Shown here in pieces: positions 1-3,498 of a DNA stretch of 6,859 nt. Position numbers and translations under genes: made by a program. The notes beneath the pieces are model-generated. The model saw only the letters and a list, made by a program, of their open reading frames with translations. It was not told the DNA's origin and did no database searches. The stretch spans positions 1,632,567 through 1,639,425 of the forward strand of contig CP070627.1 in assembly GCA_020355945.1 (NCBI GenBank), in the 5' to 3' direction. Source of the DNA: Candidatus Aminicenantota bacterium (GTDB lineage: Bacteria; Acidobacteriota; Aminicenantia; UBA2199). How positions within the stretch are numbered: position 1 is the stretch's first letter; each line of letters starts with the position of its first letter.

Positions 1-1271
1 GGCTCAAACGTACAATATGCCAGGGAATTATTCAACCAAATGCCCGTTCCTTCAGGCATAATCCGACTGCCAAAAGAATTACCTAATGTCTGGGTGGCGC
101 TGACAATATTACCATAAGAATCCGCTGCAACAAAATGAGTGGTATGCTGCCGGGCAGTCTCGGACAATCCCGGATAAGTGAAGGGTTTGGCACGTTTCAA
201 ATCAATCGCTTTAGCTTGTTTTTCCCAATACTTTTCCGACAAAAGCATACCCAACGGCGGAGGTTTGATTCCAGGATCGCCAGCATATTGCAGTCGGCAG
301 CGAAACGCATGTTTAGTCACTTCAATAAATATATGAAGCATATCCAGGGAATTATGACCCAATTCTTTCACATTAAACCGGCTCATCAATCCCAGCCGAA
401 TCAAGGAAGGAAATGCAGTACTGGGAGGAGAAGCAGTATAAACCACTGCATCCCTGTACTTAATAGCAATAGGCTTCCACCATTCTGCCTGGTGGTTTTG
501 CAAATCCTTTAGTGAGAGAAAACCGCCGGTTCCTTGCATTTCCGCATCGATGGATTCCCCTAATTTTCCATTGTAAAGTACCTGCGCACCTTCGCGGGCC
601 ACTAAACGCAGGGTTTTGGCAAGGTCTTTTTGAACCAATTTTTCACCTTCTTGCAGTGGTTCACCATTTTTACCGTAGATTTTTTTAGCATGTCCGGGAA
701 AATGAGGAAAAGCTGATTTAATTAAACGTGCGCTTCGTTTATCCAGTATAAACCCCTCATCAGCAGTTTTGATTGCCTGTTCAAACAGGAGGTGCCACTC
801 TAAAGTGCCGTAGGTTTTGGACAATGTTTCCCATGCTTTCAGGTTTCCTGGTGTAGACACAGCTTTAGGGCCTTTCCTGTTTTCCAGGTAACCGGGGGTG
901 GGTTTGCGAAAGGCATCCGGGTTTGTTTTAGCAGGGATTTTCCCGCTGGAATCCAGGAAGCGGACTTGTGATTTTTTTGCCTCGTAAATCAAAATCGTAC
1001 CGTATCCGCCCATACCTGACATCATGGGTTCTACTACGTTGAGGGTAGCAGCAACAGCAACTGCTGCATCAAACGCATTACCACCTTTTTTTAAGATATC
1101 AAGGCCGGCTGTTGTGGCAATGGGGTGAGCAGAACTCACCATACCGGAGGTTCCCTCTGCCAATCCTTCAACATTTAAATTGTCTTGTTTACCTTTGATA
1201 TTTGTTTCGACATCACAACCGATACCAAAAAATATCACAATATTCAAAAAAGCCAAAACATGTTTTTTCAT
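1..1271 (-). CDS. Gamma-glutamyltransferase-family Ntn-hydrolase (C-terminus outside window)
   Basis: Translating the minus strand from the ATG at 1271 gives 423 uninterrupted codons to the window edge. Residues 1-19 look like a lipoprotein-type signal (KK, then a hydrophobic run ending GIGC), with Cys19 as possible lipidation site; Gly at -3 makes the lipobox weak. Family landmarks follow: SSAHPIATTAGLDILKKGG, NAFDAAVAVAATLNVVEPM, SGMGGYGT, and HTTHFVAAD containing the expected autocleavage and nucleophile residue Thr377. The family is made as a precursor cleaved before this Thr into large and small subunits, usually periplasmic, and hydrolyses or transfers gamma-glutamyl groups. Thr395 matches E. 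coli Thr409. However, by gap-free comparison with remembered E. coli motifs, the substrate-binding residues Arg114, Asn411, Gln430 and Asp433 are Ser109, Gly397, Ser416 and Tyr419 here. The substrate may therefore not be glutathione; a cephalosporin-acylase-like or other amidase is possible. The family call is firm, the substrate unknown, so no symbol is given. Confidence 0.93.
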   Translation of the reverse strand, partial: MKKHVLAFLNIVIFFGIGCDVETNIKGKQDNLNVEGLAEGTSGMVSSAHPIATTAGLDILKKGGNAFDAAVAVAATLNVVEPMMSGMGGYGTILIYEAKKSQVRFLDSSGKIPAKTNPDAFRKPTPGYLENRKGPKAVSTPGNLKAWETLSKTYGTLEWHLLFEQAIKTADEGFILDKRSARLIKSAFPHFPGHAKKIYGKNGEPLQEGEKLVQKDLAKTLRLVAREGAQVLYNGKLGESIDAEMQGTGGFLSLKDLQNHQAEWWKPIAIKYRDAVVYTASPPSTAFPSLIRLGLMSRFNVKELGHNSLDMLHIFIEVTKHAFRCRLQYAGDPGIKPPPLGMLLSEKYWEKQAKAIDLKRAKPFTYPGLSETARQHTTHFVAADSYGNIVSATQTLGNSFGSRIMPEGTGIWLNNSLAYCTFE

Positions 1272-1276
1272 TGGTC

Positions 1277-1284
1277 AACCTCCT
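1277..1284 (-). promoter_or_regulatory. Shine-Dalgarno site of the gamma-glutamyltransferase-family gene
   Basis: On the minus strand AGGAGGTT lies 5 bases before the ATG at 1271. It is a near-perfect ribosome-binding site and fixes this ATG as the start, in agreement with the signal peptide that follows it. Confidence 0.85.
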
Positions 1285-1292
1285 GCATTATT

Positions 1293-1309
1293 AATGATAG
1301 TATATCATT
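1293..1309. repeat. Operator-like inverted repeat over the -10 box
   Basis: AATGATA (1293-1299) and TATCATT (1303-1309) form a perfect 7-base inverted repeat around GTA. It covers the predicted -10 hexamer and start-site region of the minus-strand promoter, a position suited to repressor binding. AT-rich promoters produce such symmetry by chance fairly often. Confidence 0.35.
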
Positions 1310-1326
1310 TTTTACGTATTTATCAA
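1299..1326 (-). promoter_or_regulatory. Sigma70-like promoter for the gamma-glutamyltransferase-family gene
   Basis: Reading the minus strand, TTGATA (1326-1321) is followed after 16 bases by TATACT (1304-1299). Each hexamer matches the housekeeping consensus at five of six positions. Transcription would begin near 1292, giving a leader of about 20 bases that holds the Shine-Dalgarno. This is a motif match by eye only. Confidence 0.5.
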
Positions 1327-1395
1327 CCTCATGGCATGGAGAATCTATTGATGGGCAAGGCGCACAGCGTACGGGTCACAGCGATTAGGTATTAG

Positions 1396-1483
1396 TAAAA
1401 AGTTTTTGCAGGGGGTCCAGGGGGGCAGTTTTTTCAAAAAGCGCCCCCCTGGCCGCCGGAGGCATAATGCATAATACTTTTTA
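1396..1483. repeat. GC-rich long-hairpin element
   Basis: The core is a perfect 10-base inverted repeat, CCAGGGGGGC (1417-1426) and GCCCCCCTGG (1443-1452). Inside it TTTT and AAAA tracts continue the pairing around a 3-base loop (TCA, 1434-1436), with one bulged A at 1427. An outer 8-base inverted repeat, TAAAAAGT (1396-1403) and ACTTTTTA (1476-1483), frames the structure, giving it a nested, bounded look. Its very high GC contrasts with the AT-rich flanks. The form suggests a dispersed palindromic intergenic element of REP or MITE type, or a bidirectional transcription barrier between the divergent genes. Only one full copy is in the window, so repeat status is inferred. Confidence 0.6.
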
Positions 1484-1509
1484 ATAGTAGATAAAATACT
1501 GAAAGAATG

Positions 1510-1562
1510 CGAATGGGCAATTTTAAACATTCTATGAAATTCTTTCCATTATTGCCCATTCG
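1510..1562. repeat. 12-base inverted repeat with 29-base loop
   Basis: CGAATGGGCAAT (1510-1521) and ATTGCCCATTCG (1551-1562) are perfect reverse complements. The intervening 29 bases are AT-rich with no obvious further pairing. It may be a structured RNA stem, termini of a very small element, or part of the intergenic repeat cluster. GATGGGCAAGG at 1350-1360 resembles one arm. Confidence 0.55.
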
Positions 1563-1591
1563 TGATACGCGTACGGCCTCTTCAAGATTGA

Positions 1592-1623
1592 CCGAACGAA
1601 TTTCTTTAAAGTGCTCCGTTCGG
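1592..1623. repeat. 7-base inverted repeat CCGAACG/CGTTCGG
   Basis: CCGAACG (1592-1598) and CGTTCGG (1617-1623) can pair around an 18-base loop that contains the palindrome CTTTAAAG. No T-tract follows the stem, so it is not an obvious terminator. Function is unknown. Confidence 0.35.
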
Positions 1624-1750
1624 CATAAAGCTCTGAGAGAATAAAGCGCTAAAAAATTTCTAACTTTAAGTCACCGGTATTGCTCATCGCCGGAGGCAAA
1701 AAGTCTTAAAACAAGTTTTCGGACAAATAGGCAGTAATGAACCTGTCCTG

Positions 1751-1770
1751 AAACGTGAACCCGAACGTTT
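1751..1770. repeat. Operator-like inverted repeat upstream of tonB
   Basis: AAACGT (1751-1756) and ACGTTT (1765-1770) are a perfect 6-base inverted repeat with an 8-base spacer, about 55 bases before the tonB start. Its position in the presumed tonB control region makes a regulator-binding site possible. It does not resemble a Fur box to me. Confidence 0.25.
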
Positions 1771-1810
1771 TCAATTATAAAAAATACTATTGTTGAGATA
1801 GAAAATAACA

Positions 1811-1819
1811 AAGGAGGTT
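1811..1819 (+). promoter_or_regulatory. Shine-Dalgarno site of tonB
   Basis: AAGGAGGTT lies 4 bases before the ATG at 1824 (6 bases counted from the GGAGG core). This near-perfect site selects 1824 over the in-frame ATG at codon 5. Confidence 0.85.
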
Positions 1820-1823
1820 AAAA

Positions 1824-2576
1824 ATGAAGGAAAAAATGTTTGAGACTATAGTTAAGAAACCCAAATCAACCCTTAAGTGGTTATTTTTTCCTGTTTCGTT
1901 ACTGGTTCACGGGCTGGTGATTGCAGGAATCGTTGTCGCGCCTTTACTTAGTGCGGCGGATAAGTTACCAGAGGTAACAATAACGGATGTTTTTTTAAAA
2001 GCTCCCGCCCCGCCGCAAACACCCGCACCACCTAAAGGGAAACGAGCCGGTACCAGGGACGGCGATCGGAGGGGACCGGAAAGAAGGGAACCCAGACCAT
2101 CAACGGTAAGGGATTTTGTTCCACCTATTGACATCCCTGATGACATCCCGGAGGAGAGTTTTGAGGACATAGTAGCAGCAATGAATATGGGAGGTGAAGG
2201 TGAGGTAGATGGAGGAGTTATTGGAATCGACAACGGTATTGATGGACCATCGATCCTGGGAACAGGAAGTAGAAATACATCTTCACCCGGAACATTCCAG
2301 TTCACTCATGTTCAGCCGCCAAGGTTAATCAAACGGGTGTCCCCTAATTATCCGATTGCACCAAGGAAAGCGCGTATTGAAGGTGTTGTCTCCATAGAGG
2401 CGGTTACGGATATTTATGGAAGGGTAGTGAAAGTCAGGGTAACCAGTGGTCATCCGCTTTTGAGGAGTGCTGCTATTCAAGCGGTTAAGCAGTGGATCTA
2501 TGAACCATACATCCTCAATGGTATACCAAAACCAGTTGTATTCACGGTTGATGTTAATTTTAAATTAGAAAGGTAA
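1824..2576 (+). CDS. tonB: Energy transducer TonB
   Basis: A complete 250-aa protein with the classic TonB order. TonB couples the inner-membrane proton motive force, through ExbB/ExbD, to TonB-dependent outer-membrane receptors that import siderophores, vitamins or glycans. Residues 1-18 are a basic cytoplasmic tail. Residues about 19-44 form one transmembrane helix containing SLLVH (Ser25, His29), the SxxxH motif family members use for the ExbB/ExbD contact. Residues 59-70 are Pro-rich (APAPPQTPAPP), then a charged Arg-rich stretch (73-92) and an acidic, Gly-rich linker to about 155 span the periplasm. Residues 165-248 are the TonB C-terminal domain: PRLIKRVSPNYP, KARIEGVVSIEAVTDIYGRV, and the helix IQAVKQWIYEPY. 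Length is normal. ExbB/ExbD are not in the window, and the gene seems monocistronic, so it may serve one receptor class rather than be the main TonB. Confidence 0.95.
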   Translation: MKEKMFETIVKKPKSTLKWLFFPVSLLVHGLVIAGIVVAPLLSAADKLPEVTITDVFLKAPAPPQTPAPPKGKRAGTRDGDRRGPERREPRPSTVRDFVPPIDIPDDIPEESFEDIVAAMNMGGEGEVDGGVIGIDNGIDGPSILGTGSRNTSSPGTFQFTHVQPPRLIKRVSPNYPIAPRKARIEGVVSIEAVTDIYGRVVKVRVTSGHPLLRSAAIQAVKQWIYEPYILNGIPKPVVFTVDVNFKLER

Positions 2577-2636
2577 GCGGGATTTGGTTCTAATTAGGAA
2601 CAATCCCGCCTCCGGGTTCCTGGTGAGGCGGTATTG
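2577..2636 (+). terminator. Overlapping hairpins after tonB, likely terminator
   Basis: Directly after the tonB stop, GCGGGATT (2577-2584) pairs perfectly with AATCCCGC (2602-2609), and inside it GTTC (2587-2590) pairs with GAAC (2598-2601). The downstream arm also belongs to a second hairpin: CAATCCCGCCTC (2601-2612) pairs at 11 of 12 positions with GAGGCGGTATTG (2625-2636), with TTTCC following. The two folds cannot coexist. The second, ending near a short T run, is the more terminator-like. The T-tract is poor, so termination efficiency is uncertain. Confidence 0.5.
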
Positions 2637-2690
2637 TTTCCAGTTAATTTCAATGAAAATTTATTTTTCCTGATTTTTGCCTGTCGTCGG

Positions 2691-2719
2691 TTGAAATATA
2701 GAAGATTTTGAGTTATCAT
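2691..2719 (+). promoter_or_regulatory. Sigma70-like promoter for the 47-aa/RHH gene pair
   Basis: TTGAAA (2691-2696) is followed after exactly 17 bases by TATCAT (2714-2719); each hexamer matches consensus at five of six positions. Transcription would start near 2726, leaving a leader of about 16 bases before the ATG at 2742 that contains the AGGAGA ribosome-binding site (2732-2737). Confidence 0.6.
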
Positions 2720-2741
2720 AATAAAGTAAACAGGAGAAGCC

Positions 2742-2885
2742 ATGAATAAAAAAACCAACACAACTGGTGATCAAGAGGAATCCTGGCCAGTAGATTATTT
2801 TTCACTATTTGGTGCATTGGATGAGGGTGATTTGGTTGAACCCCGGGAGATTCCCTTTAAACATGATATTGAGAAAGGAGTTTAA
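2742..2885 (+). CDS. Small acidic protein, 47 aa, upstream partner of the RHH gene
   Basis: I do not recognise this as a named family. The ATG at 2742 is preceded by AGGAGA at 2732-2737 and a good promoter, and the frame closes at TAA (2883-2885), four bases before the next start; the last codons contain the next gene's ribosome-binding site. This spacing indicates translational coupling. The N-terminus (MNKKTNTTGDQEE) is polar. Residues 15-40 carry an aromatic and acidic stretch (WPVDYFSLFGALDEGDLVEP). Such short acidic stretches resemble toxin-binding tails of antitoxins, but that is an impression only. There is no signal peptide or membrane segment. It could be the first gene of a toxin-antitoxin-like module or a remnant of a longer gene. 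Confidence 0.6.
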   Translation: MNKKTNTTGDQEESWPVDYFSLFGALDEGDLVEPREIPFKHDIEKGV

Positions 2886-2889
2886 AATA

Positions 2890-3132
2890 ATGGCTAAAAC
2901 AGTAACTTTAACGTTGGACGATATGCTTTATGAGAAATTTAAACAGTATGCCAGTATAAACAACAGGTCTCTCTCTAATTTTTTCAAAACAGCCGCGGTT
3001 CAATATATCGAAAATAAGAACCTGGTTGATGATTTTGAGATGGAAGAGATAAGAAATAACACTGAACTCCGGGAAAGAATTCGATCCGGGAAACAAGATG
3101 CTGCCAATAGAAAAGGGCGATTTGTTGACTAA
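2890..3132 (+). CDS. Ribbon-helix-helix (CopG-type) DNA-binding protein, probable antitoxin
   Basis: An 80-aa protein starting at ATG 2890, with AAAGGAG (2874-2880) nine bases upstream. The frame is open further upstream to 2809, but that extension overlaps the 47-aa gene in another frame and lacks homology-like features, so 2890 is chosen. Residues 2-10 (AKTVTLTLD) form the DNA-reading beta strand, residues 11-23 helix 1, and SLSNFFKTAAVQYIE (27-41) helix 2: a standard ribbon-helix-helix fold that dimerises and binds operators. Residues 45-80 are a charged tail ending AANRKGRFVD, the kind of tail with which such antitoxins bind and mask a RelE/ParE-type toxin. No toxin follows; the next 106 bases are AT-rich and non-coding. 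It is therefore an orphan antitoxin, or pairs with the 47-aa protein. It probably autoregulates the promoter at 2691-2719. Confidence 0.82.
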   Translation: MAKTVTLTLDDMLYEKFKQYASINNRSLSNFFKTAAVQYIENKNLVDDFEMEEIRNNTELRERIRSGKQDAANRKGRFVD

Positions 3133-3190
3133 CTATAGAATTTTTGAAACAGATAGGCCATTTCGATTTTTTTTGCTTTGATTTTTTAGG

Positions 3191-3219
3191 TTGACAGAAG
3201 GTCAAAAAAAAACTACTAT
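3191..3219 (+). promoter_or_regulatory. Promoter with overlapping inverted repeat, for the 67-aa gene
   Basis: A perfect TTGACA -35 box (3191-3196) lies 17 bases before TACTAT (3214-3219). The -35 box is one arm of an inverted repeat, TTGAC (3191-3195) and GTCAA (3201-3205), spaced by 5 bases. T-tracts at 3168-3175 and 3183-3188 precede it and could act as an UP element. AGAGGT (3228-3233) then sits 5 bases before the ATG at 3239. The layout fits an autoregulated toxin-antitoxin promoter. TATAAT also occurs at 3219-3224, but 22 bases from this -35. Confidence 0.6.
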
Positions 3220-3238
3220 ATAATATCAGAGGTGCAAT

Positions 3239-3442
3239 ATGGAATTAGCATTGAATTTTGGTAAAGACGAGTTAAAAGAAATTATAAAAGAGGCAGTACG
3301 TGAAGTAATTGAGGAATCAAAATGGGATTTATTTGAAAAAAATCTGGCTTATGTTTCTGATAAAGAGATGAAGGATATTGAATCCCTCTATGGTGAACCG
3401 GGGGAGGACGATGTCTATTATTCAGAGGAATTGGAGATTTAA
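3239..3442 (+). CDS. Antitoxin-like small protein, 67 aa
   Basis: A short, strongly acidic protein with its own promoter and ribosome-binding site (AGAGGT, 3228-3233). Residues 10-31 (about KDELKEIIKEAVREVIEES) form an amphipathic, highly charged helix. Residues 32-67 (WDLFEKNLAYVSDKEMKDIE, then a Gly/Pro turn and YYSEELEI) resemble an unstructured toxin-wrapping tail. There is no clear DNA-binding fold, so I cannot assign a family. The antitoxin inference comes mainly from what follows: 10 bases after the stop begins a stub that reads like the first residues of a RelE/ParE toxin, matching the usual antitoxin-then-toxin order. As the toxin is broken, this gene may now be an orphan antitoxin protecting against related toxins elsewhere in the genome. 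Confidence 0.7.
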   Translation: MELALNFGKDELKEIIKEAVREVIEESKWDLFEKNLAYVSDKEMKDIESLYGEPGEDDVYYSEELEI

Positions 3443-3452
3443 CCCATAAAAA

Positions 3453-3494
3453 ATGAAATGGAAAATCGATTATGCGAAGAGTGCAGAAAATTAA
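3453..3494 (+). pseudogene. Truncated RelE/ParE-type toxin start (13-codon remnant)
   Basis: From ATG 3453 the frame reads MKWKIDYAKSAEN and stops at TAA 3492-3494. RelE/ParE toxins (ribosome-dependent mRNA interferases or gyrase poisons of about 85-100 aa) typically open with this pattern: an initial beta strand of alternating hydrophobic and basic residues, then KSAxK/D at the start of helix 1. GGAG at 3434-3437 within the preceding gene could serve as a distant ribosome-binding site. The homology-like reading breaks off where the next residues of helix 1 should be, and within 5 bases of the stop the C-terminal end of the convergent NTPase gene begins. I see no toxin continuation in any plus frame beyond this point. 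Thirteen codons is very little evidence, but the position right after an antitoxin-like gene supports it. Confidence 0.55.
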
Positions 3495-3498
3495 TCCT

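Larger units (their letters stand above)
1454..1698 (+). repeat. Direct repeat CGCCGGAGGCA, two copies
   Basis: The 11-base word CGCCGGAGGCA occurs at 1454-1464, on the right shoulder of the GC-rich hairpin, and again at 1688-1698, where it is followed by AAAAAGT. The second copy could be the remaining edge of another, eroded copy of the same hairpin element, or the two could bound an old insertion between them. An exact 11-base match that is this GC-rich, in AT-rich intergenic DNA, is unlikely to be chance. Confidence 0.55.
1272..1823. other. Divergent intergenic region, 552 bases, no credible gene
   Basis: This stretch separates the minus-strand enzyme gene from plus-strand tonB. No open frame here has both a ribosome-binding site and a recognisable protein; the one minus-strand frame of about 60 codons runs through the GC-rich hairpin and looks spurious. 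What it does hold is the leftward promoter and Shine-Dalgarno, a long GC-rich hairpin, an 11-base direct repeat 234 bases apart, a 12-base inverted repeat and a 7-base inverted repeat. The word GCGTACGG also occurs twice (1367-1374 and 1569-1576). I saw no clear promoter for tonB. Confidence 0.7.

Noticed and set aside
135..512. 125-codon plus-strand open frame
   Set aside because: It is antisense to the gamma-glutamyltransferase-family gene, whose motifs, including the catalytic Thr, are unmistakable on the minus strand.
1396..1483. GC-rich hairpin as an ordinary rho-independent terminator
   Set aside because: The two flanking genes diverge from this region, so neither ends here, and there is no T-tract directly after the GC stem; the T/A tracts are inside the loop and at the outer border.
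1345..1530. 61-codon minus-strand open frame in the intergenic region
   Set aside because: It runs through the GC-rich hairpin and its translation of the palindrome (PGGRF, then PPW) has no protein-like conservation; no ribosome-binding site is seen.
2809..2889. N-terminal extension of the RHH protein by 27 residues from ATG 2809
   Set aside because: It overlaps the better-supported 47-aa gene in another frame, lacks a ribosome-binding site, and the RHH fold begins exactly at the 2890 start, which has one.
3219..3224. TATAAT as the -10 box of the 67-aa gene promoter
   Set aside because: It is 22 bases from the perfect TTGACA, too far for sigma70; TACTAT at 3214-3219 has the ideal 17-base spacing.
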